Positions 11,583 through 21,854 of a stretch of 64,000 nt of DNA are shown one piece after another; the stretch's first letter is position 1, and every line of letters begins with the position of its first letter. Made by a program: the position numbers and the translations under genes. The notes under the pieces are model-generated. The model did no database searches. It was not told the origin of the DNA and worked only from the letters and a program-made list of their open reading frames with translations. Source of the stretch: Cichorium intybus (lineage: Eukaryota > Streptophyta > Magnoliopsida > Asterales > Asteraceae); NCBI GenBank assembly GCA_023525715.1, contig CM042014.1, positions 17,696,563 through 17,760,562 of the forward strand. The letters run 5' to 3'.

Positions 11583-13395
11583 TGTAACACCCGACTTATT
11601 AACAAAAACACCCCAAAAATTTTTGTTTTCCAAACCAAATATTTTACAATAAAAACCATAAGTATGGGGTATTAGTTAACAAAATACGAGTACAAGTGTA
11701 TCACGAAGTACAATACATAAATATTATACATTCTTCAAGCCGGGTCGTTACTTCAAATGCTAAGTCCTCAGTCACGGACTTTGTCTTTTCCCTTAGCAGG
11801 GTCACGCTCACCTGCAGGGACATATCAAACAACTGTGAGCTACAAAGCCCAATGAGTAATCAAGCAATCAATTAAACATATACAAGAGAATAATAACAAT
11901 TAAACTCTTAAACAATTTCTGTCCCAAAATCATGGTCATTACTGACCGCACCGTGATCATAGCCCGAAGGCCACATCGGAGACATAGCCCGAAGGCCGCA
12001 CCGGATATCCTAGCCCGAAGGCCGCACTAAAATCATAGCCCGAAGGCCGCATCGGAGACATAGCCCGAAGGCCGCACCGGAGTCATAGCCAACAAGGCTG
12101 TACCATTTAATATGAAAGATAGTATCTTAGCCAAGAAGGCTGCACCAATATATCATACTAGATATAATCAAGATTACTCACCTGAAGGCTTGCTACAACT
12201 AGCGTTAATCGTTCCTTGCTTTCCAATATGATCCGTAGAATTTTGTCCCGTACCTATAATTCATTCATTTTCAAAATGATTATAGGTTAATACCCATTAC
12301 AATTAACTCTAATACACTAGAGTTCAATAAAACATTGTTATAAACAATGCCTAGTTAATAAACTTTCCGTTTACTAACTTTATATGAATTTTACTATTTA
12401 CCGAGACATTCGGATCGGTCTACAGTGCCCCCGAGGGGTCGAAAACTCAATCTAAAAATTTTCCCAAACTTTTTAAACCATAACGAGCCTATGGTTCAAA
12501 TTTGAGCTTAATCGGACAAGCCAAGCAAAAGTTAGCGTTTCAAAGTTCCTGCCTGGCCACTGCATTGGAGGCGCACTGCGCCAGGGTCAGGGCGCACTGC
12601 GCCTGGGCGCACCCCGCCTGGCTCCTGGGCGCACTGCGCCTGGCGCCTGGGCAGGCCTCCTGGCCAGTCGCGATTTATGCACTGTAGCTTGCAGATTTCG
12701 TCCATTAAGTCCTTAATTTCGTTTTTAATCGTTTGGGGTTTGTTCCTAGGCTAAAACCTTACATTTTAACAAGGTTTTTAACCCCCAAAACACCCTCAAT
12801 CAATCATAGGAAGAATTAGGGTTCTTAGTTCTAACAACCCCAAATCTTCAATTTCAACCAAAATAACAACCTACTTCCATTTTCTTGATTTAAGCTCTTA
12901 CTAGCATGACTTAATGGAAGTATTTCATCAATTAAAACACTCAATCTTAACTGTAATTGCAGATTTTGAGTTTTACAAAACTCCTCAAGAACAACTAGCT
13001 ATAGCTTGAAGAACTTACCTCCAAATCTTCCAATTATGCCCTTGTAAATGCTATAATCCAACTTGCAAGTTCCAAGCCTTCAAAGACCTTCAATCTTTGC
13101 AGAAATCGTTCAAGAGACTTGCTCCCGTGAATGCCAAAAATCTGCACAAGTCCTCACCTTTATACCTCCAATATTTTCAATTTGGTCCTTGAAGTTGCAT
13201 TTCTCCAACTTTTGCCACAATTTACAAATTAAATGACAAAAATCACATTTTTATAACATTTTAAGTCCAAGACTCAAAATATTATTACCAAACAAGTCCT
13301 TTTCTGTCCAAAAGACCAAATTACCCTTTTGAGGTAAAATTACCATTTTGCCCTTTTTATTATAATTATATAATAAAATAAGTTTTGGCGTTACA
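11583..13395 (-). repeat. 5' LTR of the 4940-13395 gypsy element
   Basis: It has the same length and nearly the same sequence as the LTR at 4940-6752. It presumably carries the promoter and start site of the element's minus-strand transcript. Confidence 0.95.
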
Positions 13396-14842
13396 TATAC
13401 CAAACAAACAACAAACTCGTAACTAAAAATCAGGAAGACATAATTAATTATCAACAATAAAACCGGAAAAAAATCAAACATACTAACAAAAGTAGGATAC
13501 CGGTTGATAAGGAAACTAAAATTCTATAAAAAAACCTATTTTGTTTACAATTGCTAAGTTCATCTCAAGAAACACCAAACCCTAAACTAGATAACATTGC
13601 TGCCGGAAATAATCGCTCATAGGAAATAAGGATTTGCTCATCGGAAAGTAAAAAAAAAAAAGAAGTTTCTCATCGGAATTCTGGAAAGTAAAAAAAACTG
13701 GTGGATGTTTTTGCTCTTTTGTCTGCTCTTCTTCTTCGTCTCTCCACACCAGTTTTGTCGTTGATTAGCCGATAGATCTACTTGAGCTCATCACCATTGT
13801 AAGGTTATGTTTATTTGTTTCTTTCTCTCTCTAGTCTCTAAGTTATTTCCTAAGTTTGCTTCATTTCCGATGATATATAGTAAACTGTAGAATGAGATAA
13901 TGAAAAATGATGGGCTAGGGGTAGGCATGTGGAGTCTTTAGCTTTTGATAGTGATAGTCCTTTTCACACTTCCACACTCAATTACTCCATCCCTACTCTA
14001 AGTACTCCCTCCTCCTATTGTTTCTTATTTGTCCCCATATACAAAATAATCAATATAAAACACAATTATTCATTTGATTATTTGTCCAGATATGTATAAT
14101 GCTGGTTTGTTATTGATAGGTACTTATGAAATAATCTATACTAGAACTATTATGTATTAGCTAAATATAAAAGTCGATGGGTTCTACTTCGTAACAAGAA
14201 TATAGAATGCTTGACCTATATTTATTTTTCCCATTTTTGTTAGGTATAATTTAAGAAATATATGTCAGAATTGTTGCTTTTTGGGATATATTGCCATTTG
14301 TTAGTTGGAAGCAATTTTTCTTAAACAATTAGGTTGCTTTGAGTTGCAAACATAGAGATTGATGCATACTTATAACCAATTCTTAAACTATATATTACCA
14401 CGTTATAAGTTGTCTTCGTGTTATGAAAATAATAAATAATATTACGTTTAATAAATAACAATTATTCATTTGATTATTTGTTAATGATCATTCTATACAT
14501 ACCCCCTATAGTCTGTTTATACCCCTTGATTTGAAATTTTGTTTTTTTGTTGTGTTTTGTTGTCTTTTTTTCTTTTTTTTTTCTTTTTTACTTTTACAAA
14601 TAATATTTGATTTGTTTTATTATTATTTTTAATATTATAAGAAAAATAATAATAATAAATTTATCTTTTATAATTTTTATGTTTTAATAACAATAAAACA
14701 ATATTTTTTTATTAAGCAATTACAACATAACGAACGACGTTTATAAATTTATAAAAGTATATCAAAACGGTTATGTCAAATTCGAATGATTGTATAAAAA
14801 ATAACAAAATAAATAATAATACTAAAGCAAAGTTTGTCTTTA
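13396..14842. other. AT-rich intergenic DNA, no gene seen
   Basis: I see no supported exon. A CT-rich stretch near 13715-13830 resembles a 5' UTR but leads into no long frame. TACTCCCTCC near 13990 is a possible Stowaway end without a partner. Confidence 0.5.
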
Positions 14843-15505
14843 TTAATCAGAGATAGTAAATGGTCCAGTATTACAATTGCATGGTGCATTATCTAGATAA
14901 CGAGCATAAACATTTATTCGAGCAGCATACAATGTTTCATATTCAACATAATGTTCTGATCTGTATGCACGCACAAGTCTGCACAAAATAGGAGGCATTG
15001 GATATGCTTCTTGTAAATCAACCATCACATAATGGTTACCGTAAACGTGGGAGATAATGACATATGCAGGATTTGAGATGTCTTGCGGGCCATACCGAAG
15101 TAAGAACCACGTTGAAGAACCACCGTTGCTTAGAAAAATAAAGATAGCACGATATCTATTAGCGATAAGGATAGCAGTGTCGGGCATTTGCAACCAATAT
15201 TCACGTCCTGCAAAACCCGATCCAGAGAAACACAACGAGTGACTTATGCGGTTTAAAAGATCACCGTAAATCATGGCATACTCTTGATGGTGTGTTATTA
15301 ACTCGTTGCATAGCTCATACCTAATTTGTTCCCAAGAATGTTTATTACCACTAAGAGAAACTGATATAGCCCGAAATCCACAATTTCCATCTCCATCCAC
15401 GTCTGTAATATACCCGTCGTATGGATGAAATTCGTTTGGAATTTCATTCATAAGTGGGTTTGAAGTATAAATTGGTGGTTCTTGGTTGAAAAATGAGTTG
15501 GACAT
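14843..15505 (-). CDS. OTU-domain cysteine protease-like protein, single exon, 220 aa
   Basis: An uninterrupted 220-codon frame runs from ATG at 15505 to TAA at 14843. The motif DVDGDGNCGFRAIS (about residues 36-49) matches the OTU catalytic loop: Asp, then Cys in D-G-N-C-G-F-R. GNHYVMVDL near residue 160 supplies the catalytic His. YELCNELITHHQEY and the spacing of these motifs fit the OTU fold of ubiquitin-type isopeptidases. Length is that of a bare OTU domain with a short C-terminal tail. No signal peptide or membrane segment is seen. In plants such free-standing OTU ORFs are often passengers of, or relics from, Mutator-like transposons. No MULE ends were identified here, so a host deubiquitinase is equally possible. 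AT-rich flanks offer no clear promoter. Confidence 0.75.
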   Translation of the reverse strand: MSNSFFNQEPPIYTSNPLMNEIPNEFHPYDGYITDVDGDGNCGFRAISVSLSGNKHSWEQIRYELCNELITHHQEYAMIYGDLLNRISHSLCFSGSGFAGREYWLQMPDTAILIANRYRAIFIFLSNGGSSTWFLLRYGPQDISNPAYVIISHVYGNHYVMVDLQEAYPMPPILCRLVRAYRSEHYVEYETLYAARINVYARYLDNAPCNCNTGPFTISD

Positions 15506-16030
15506 CGGAGGTTCTCGAAATGAATACGTATTATATGAAAAAGTAAATGATAAAATTATATTTAATTACTATTACTATTTTTAATTTGACGTTATTATTA
15601 TTTATCATGTTTCAACAATTCATTGTTGTAGAATAAAGATCTGTAAATAAAATTAGTAGATCGTGGTTAGTTGCGTGAATATGACATCCATTTTACCCGG
15701 GTACACTGTTCTTTATCGTAAAAAGTCGACCCACTGAATAACATATTTTTTATTTGTTTCTAAAATGTTTAAGGTGTAACTTTTTTAAATAATAATAATA
15801 ATAATAATAATAATAAAGACAACAAAAGACGAAAAATGAGTAAAACAAAACAAATAATCAAATCAAGGGATACAAAATTTAATGAGGTGGTATTTATAGC
15901 ACAACCCTTTGTTAATTAGTAATTATATGTTATGTAGTGTACAATAACATCAAAAACAATCAACGATTCATGACTTTTTAAAAAGAAAATATACAAGTTA
16001 AACTTGTTTATATATATGGTTATTTTTTAT
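15506..16030. other. Intergenic with (AAT)n microsatellite
   Basis: An AAT trinucleotide repeat of about nine units lies at 15788-15816. Nothing else was recognised. Confidence 0.6.
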
Positions 16031-16665
16031 AGGGGTGAGAATGAGGCGGTTTGGTTCGGTTAGTGGCCAAAACCAAACCATAACCATTACAATCGGTTAA
16101 TGTATTTTATTAGCCATTGGTTATGGTTAACGATTTTAATCGGTTAATGGTTTTGGTTAATGGTTAATAATGGTTAACCATAATTATATAAAAATTTAAA
16201 GTTCCTTCATCTATAACTTTCTATTCTTTGTATGAATTTAAAAGTTAAATTGTCACAAAAGTCAAAATAATGATATTAACTATTAAAAAAACATCGACTT
16301 ATTATTATTTTACAAGTATAAACTAAAATCCATGCAAACGTTAAAAAAAGATTTGATTTACTTTTAATTTTTTATTACATTTATCATATGATTTTATTTT
16401 TTTCATTACAAAAAGCAACCAAATTCCTTTTTTAGTATCATTATTTCCACAACTAACACTAGTGAATAGTAAATCGTTTAAATGCTACTGGAATGTTACT
16501 AAAAATTTTCTAGGGTTTATTTATTTTTATTTTTCAAGACTGAAATTTTACCTTTAATATTATACTCAAATTAGTTTTTTTTTTAGTTTTTATAGACTTA
16601 TTAATTTCCTAATGAGTATGTACCGAGCCTTGATTTAAAAAATTTTAAGGATTAGATTAAGAATT

Positions 16666-16705
<40 letters not shown>

Positions 16706-16876
16706 TGGTTCGATTCGGTTATATACGGTTCGGTTTTACTGAAAAACCTAAACCGAACCATTATGATTCGGTTAATAAAAATCATAAACCGCACCACCTT
16801 TTTTATTAGTGGTTCGGTTTTAATGGTTCGGTTATATTGGTTATGATTCGGTTTTTCGGTTATTATGCTCAGCCCT
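16031..16876. mobile_element. Non-autonomous hAT-like element, GGTTCGGTT-rich
   Basis: The left end reads AGGGGTGAGAATGA and the right end, reverse complemented, reads AGGGCTGAGCATAA. Both ends are followed inwards by repeats of CGGTT(C)GGTT or ACCGAACC. Flanks ATTTTTTAT and AATTTTTTG look like a mutated 8-bp target duplication. An internal (TA)n run sits near 16670-16700. No transposase frame is present. Confidence 0.55.
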
Positions 16877-16980
16877 AATTTTTTGAGGTTCTGGTCTCGG
16901 CCCCCATTGCTAATACTTGTGTTCCGCCCCTGATTGTTGCATTACGTTTGGCAATTCCTCAAGCAATTTTTTGTAACGTA

Positions 16981-17137
16981 ACTATTCCTTAGATTGTAGC
17001 CATCCGTGGTCGGTTTGATTGAAGCACTTGTCGGATTCCAATTAAACGGTTCCGAGGTCGAGATGGGTACACGTCGACCTCTCATACTTCAGGTGGTCTA
17101 TGATCCTACTACTCTCGATCCTAGGTATCGGTTTCAG
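16981..17137 (+). pseudogene. Dynamin-related protein 5A-like exon fragment, P-loop lost
   Basis: The plus strand encodes LIEALVGF, then EVEMGTRRPLILQ, then YDPTTLDPRYRFQ up to a GT donor at 17138. This is close to the start of the GTPase domain of plant DRP5A. Just upstream, TIP-stop-IVAIRGR lies in another frame and matches the segment before the P-loop, with a TAG at 16990. The GKS P-loop residues expected between the two parts are deleted. The fragment cannot encode a working GTPase. A further piece near 17427 (ALFEI) could be a later exon but is too short to be sure. Confidence 0.65.
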
Positions 17138-19018
17138 GTTAGTTATGATTTTGCCTTCCTTCATAAGATTCATGAGTTAAGTTCAATACTAGAATTTATA
17201 TTTTTGCCATTTCAATCTAATTTTAATTTAAATTTGAATTGCATTACAAAAATAACATCTGATAACCGATCAGAGAAGGTGAGCCCTAAATTAACCCGCG
17301 AAGGTGTGCCATAAATTAATCCAGGGTTGTCGGACTTCATTTTTGAAACTATCTTGATTAGTTTTTTGAATTACATCATGAAAATTATACGGTTTTTGTA
17401 TTTTAAGTTGTTGAATGATTTTGTAGGTGCTCTATTTGAAATCATGATTAGGATCATAAGAGCTTGAGGACTTGCACCGACAACCCAAATAAAGGTACTT
17501 TCTCTAGGAATTTTCATGTTTAAGCCCTCAATGGTTTGTAAAATTATCCATCGGTACGTAGTTTAGGGTTTTCTAAATTCAAACTTGATGCTTCTCCTGA
17601 TTAGGGTTCACGAAACAGGTAAATTACTTTTTCAAATTTGTTAGGTATCTGTATTTCATTTCTTAATAGCCAAGATGGAGGTTTGGGTTTGAGGGTGAAG
17701 TTTGGCGTTTTGAAATTTATTATTGGTTTAGGTAGATGTGTTACATTTGGAAATTGAGGGTGAAGTTTGTATATCTTGTTTCAGTTTCTTTCTATTAGAT
17801 CTTTTGGGGCTGATAATAATTAATTTGATTGCATGATGATGTATATAGATGAAAGCATTCTATTTTTAGTTTTCTGTCTTGCATGGTTGTCAATAATATT
17901 GAAGACGACGCTCATTAAAGGTAACCCAAAATTTCAGTATATCATTTCAAAATTTAGTTACAGTTATTTAGCTTGCATCACTCACTATCTGCCGACTGCC
18001 ATAGGAGCAACGAATTACTCTTTTTATATGTTTATGGTAAGGTAAAAATTAAAATTGATTTTGGCTTTTTTAATTTTAGGTTTGATATATAGGTTTTGAT
18101 TGAATTTGGTTGACGTAAAGAGGCCAAAAACTAAAATTCTTCTCTGATTTTGCGACGTAGAGAGTTTGCAACGAGGACTTATTTTCAAATATGGTATTTC
18201 ATCTCTATAGTGGGAAGCAATCAACTAAGTGAATAGTTTGTATTGTTATTAATACAAGTATGTTAAAAAAAAATAAAATGGATATACACAAGCATTTATA
18301 TTTGTTGTTATGAACAAACTACAATTCAAGTATTGAATGCTTCAAATCCTAAATGCAGGTTTCGAAATGACATTTATATTGAAAAAGTTGGAGATTTTAA
18401 ATGCTAGGAATGATGAACTCAATGACAACTTTATCACATCCATAACGTATTCGATTTAATGTTGTTTATACCTCCCTTAGATCTGCTCGATTGACCATTC
18501 TTCCATACTATCAAGTACTCTATCGTTGCTTATATTTGATACATAAATTGTAGTTGTTTATAGGAATTAATTTCTAGAAATTATGTTATGAGATTTGATT
18601 TTATTCCCTCACTATTTTTGTAATTTTAGTTCACAACTATGGTAGATATAGTTCACAATGGTGTACGTGTTTTCTGACATAAAGTTTCTCGCCTATGTGG
18701 TTGATGTTGTGTTGACAAAGTATCTTTTAGGATGTGTTAGGGATTATAAGTACATTGCTATTTTAGGTAAATAAATTAAAGTGCATTGCTCTTGCTTTTA
18801 AAGAAATGCAAGCATTATGGTTAAAGAGATGCAAGTACGTGTCTATTATGGTTAAAGAAATTGCAAGTGTGTTGTTAGGTTCGTTGAAAATTATGTGTAG
18901 TATCTAAGTTTAATATTATAATTGTTTATGTGTTCTTCAATATGATGGTTCCGAAACCAAAATTTGTCTTATCTAAGAAATTTACTGACAAGTCAAGCAA
19001 TTGTGTGTATATTATTGA
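17138..19018. other. AT-rich DNA, no gene recognised
   Basis: Short frames only, and no domain or repeat boundary could be defined. It may contain intronic remains of the dynamin-like pseudogene. Confidence 0.5.
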
Positions 19019-19463
19019 GGGAAAATGACTTATAAGGGTAATTATGTTTTAAAACTGTTCAAAAAACACCATCCAAGTTTGGTCTGTTCAAAAAACATTA
19101 TCCAAGTAAAGCCTTTGTACAAAAAACACCATCCAAGTAAGGCATTTGTACAACAAACACCATCGAACTATATGTTTTGTTCAAATTTTACCCGATCGTA
19201 ACCGGCTCTTGCAGGTTAAAGGATGACTTGGCCCAATACTTGGTGACCGACCAAGTCATCATTTAACCTGCAAGAGCCGGTTACCATCGGGTAAAATTTG
19301 AACAAAACATGTAGTTCGATGGTGTTTTTTGTACAAATGCTTTACTTGGATGGTGTTTTTTGTACAAAGGCCTTACTTGGATGGTGTTTTTTGAACAGAC
19401 CAAACTTGGATGGTGTTTTTTGAACAGTTTTGAAACATAATTACCCTTATAAGTCATTTTCCC
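19019..19463. mobile_element. Mutator-type foldback MITE with 9-bp target duplication
   Basis: Almost the whole 445 bp is an inverted repeat. It starts GGGAAAATGACTTATAAGG and ends with the reverse complement. Arms of about 200 bp carry repeated AAAAAACACCATCCAAG units. The 9-bp duplication TATTATTGA is exact (19010-19018 and 19464-19472). A 9-bp TSD with long TIRs is the Mutator signature. No ORF. Confidence 0.85.
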
Positions 19464-19596
19464 TATTATTGAGACTTCAAAAGTCAAAAGTTGTTTGTTG
19501 GTGTTTTTGAAAAAAAGCAATTTGCAAAATGTAAGTTTTTTGTAAAGTTGATTTCACTGTATGAGTGTTGTATGTTGATGATTTTTGTAAAGGACA

Positions 19597-20071
19597 AATT
19601 ACGGAAAAAAAACACTATATTTTTGCAATTTTTTTTAATCATTAAATTTTCATTTGTTCTAATAAAACCACCAATTTTGGAAAAACATTCAACCTGACCA
19701 CTATGCATTGAAGAAGCCGGTAACAATGGCTTCGATGAAGCTTTTTACCAAAAATTGTGGTTCTTCTGAATCTTAAAAATTGGTAGTTAAACCGAATTTT
19801 TTGCAAAATATAGTGCTTTTTTCGTAATTAGACCTATATAATGTGTACACTTTAATTTATATAATTATGGAAAAAACACTATATTTCATTACTTTTTCTG
19901 CTTAAACCATCAATTTTTCATTTGTTTTAATAAGCCACCAATTTTTTGAAAAAGTTTTAGCCTAACAATTATGACCGGAAGAACCGGTAATAATGGCTTT
20001 AATGAAACTTTTTACCAAAAATTGGTGGTTAAACCGAACTTTTGGTAAAATATAGTGTTTTTTTCTTAATT
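19597..20071. mobile_element. Two adjacent copies of a short inverted-repeat element
   Basis: Copy A (19597-19829) and copy B (19863-20071) both begin AATTA.GGAAAAAACACTATA and end in the reverse complement. Each has a central part containing CCGGTAA.AATGGCTT. They lie in direct orientation about 33 bp apart. No coding capacity. Confidence 0.7.
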
Positions 20072-20220
20072 AACCCTTTTGTAAAAGACATTTTTAGAAA
20101 TACGATAAATTGTAATGAAATTGCTAGCATTGCACCCTAGGGAAAATATATCACTTATTTTGAGATGGAATGCTTATTCTTCAAATCACATCAATTTCAT
20201 GGAAAGAAAATTAACTAAAC

Positions 20221-20623
20221 ATGGTTGATACGTCTGGATATGCAGATCTTGGTGGTGAGGTATGTCTTAGCTAAGAAAGATAAGATACTAGTGTTTTCAT
20301 TCAACTTAATAGGGGAGATGACTTTATCCATTAACTAAAGAACATTTATCCATTAACTAAAATACATTTACTATATTAGTAACAAGAAAGTATGTTGTTG
20401 TTTCTTGCTATTTGCCCGATCTTATTTCATTTCTCAATTATGAGTTACCATCTTTGCGTGTCTACCAGGGTCAGGAAATATAAGAACATTGGGTCTATAT
20501 TTTTGTTCTTAGGTACCACCTCCTAATGCAAATAATGGATCTAACCCTGTATCAAGTAGAGAAACATCAACATATTCCAGTCAAGCAAACTTTGCAATGG
20601 AATTAGAACATTTAGTCAGATAA
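20221..20623 (+). pseudogene. Possible two-exon gene fragment, unrecognised
   Basis: Exon 20221-20259 (MVDTSGYADLGGE) ends at a GT donor. Exon 20513-20623 (VPPPNANNGSNPVSS, ending ELEHLVR then stop) follows an AG acceptor in the same phase. The low-complexity protein is not recognised. The pairing rests only on phase and splice-site fit, so it may be chance. Confidence 0.2.
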
Positions 20624-21616
20624 GTGCTAATAATATTAGAAGTTTGTCCAAGGAATAAGTGATAGGCTTCCATTTGTTTTTTTAGTGAGTTGTTTCGGAG
20701 ATTATGTTACATATAAAATAGCTAATATATATTGTATTTGTAACTTTTTCTTAAATATATTATGCTATACTTATATATGATATTACATTAACTAAAACCA
20801 ACAAACTGAGGCTATCAACTGAAATATCAAATAAACAAAACTCACAAAACGACAATTTTATTATTTTTTAATATTGACATTTTTCATCTTATTTTATATA
20901 TTTTTTTCATCATCTCGTGTGATACACGAGTTTCTAACATAGTTATAAAATAAAATAGTTTATTCTAAATTTTGAAAAAAATATATAGAACCTAAATTGT
21001 GATTACGAAAAACCATATCTTAAAGAAAACATTAACCATCGAGTTTTAAACTTAGGTAAATCTTATGTTTTACATAATTAGGCCGAACGAAGTGGGGGGT
21101 GTTTTTACCGGCGGCATCACATGTGGCGTCCCTTGCCGCTGGGGAACACCGCGTCGTAATAGCGGCAATGACTAAAGTAATTGGTTCCACTTTTTTCCTT
21201 TTAACAATGAAATTACAAATTTAATCCCAACCTTGTATTAATAAGTTCAAATTTTGATACATTACAACACTTTCTCATTCACAAGAATAAACTTTAATTA
21301 GTATTTCACAATTTCATATTAAACTTTCAAGCCATTTTTATAGATTTCTAATAGCTTGTTTGATTATCTTTCAATAACACATTAAAAATAACAATTACCA
21401 TTCTTTTAACTAATACTTGAATTCCAAGTAATGACACATATAACATTATGAGTATTGTGATTTGAACCCAATGGATGTTCCAAACATGTTCATCATAATC
21501 CGAAGTCGTAAAGTTTATTCCAAAGTACGTATAATTACTACCAAAGACCATACTAATATTAAAAACAAGTAAAAAAATAAGTGCATACCCCGACGTAGAG
21601 TGTTTTTCTTCATATT
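20624..21616. other. AT-rich DNA, nothing coding
   Basis: A short GC-rich patch near 21090-21170 (GGGGGTGTTTTTACCGGCGG) resembles a PIF/Harbinger-type MITE end, but its second end was not found. Confidence 0.45.
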
Positions 21617-21854
21617 TAAGGGCTGTTTGATTTGCCTATTACTTGATGTAGTAAGAGGTTACGTTTGACTCAGCCCGAGTCAGACCGTTTGATAACATTA
21701 TAATTTACCTCTGACTCGGTCATAAACCTTAAAATTTACCCCTGATTCGATCATAAGCCTTAAAATTTATCTCTTACCGGTCAGCTTTCAGGATAGATCA
21801 AACACTGGTCCAATTAACTCTTACTTAATTAATAAGTATCAAACAACCTCTTAG
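21617..21854. mobile_element. Short hAT-like MITE
   Basis: The left end TAAGGGCTGTTTGAT matches the reverse complement of the right end, TAAGAGGTTGTTTGAT. The interior has repeats of GACTCGGTCATAA. No clear target duplication, no ORF. Confidence 0.5.

Larger units (their letters stand above)
4940..13395 (-). mobile_element. Full-length young Ty3-gypsy chromovirus-type LTR retrotransposon
   Basis: Two LTRs of identical length (1813 bp) flank a minus-strand gag-pol region. Terminal TG...CA is present on both. The 5-bp target duplication TATAC is exact (4935-4939 and 13396-13400). The primer site at 11567-11579 and polypurine tract at 6753-6768 are in place. By eye the LTRs differ at about five sites, which implies a very recent insertion. 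The C-terminus of pol has a chromodomain-like tail of Del/Tekay style. A single frameshift near 7365 and an altered protease motif suggest the copy is not autonomous. Confidence 0.95.

Noticed and set aside
16440..16475. CACTAG at about 16460 considered as a fourth Helitron 3' end
   Set aside because: No hairpin precedes it within the expected 6-15 bases.
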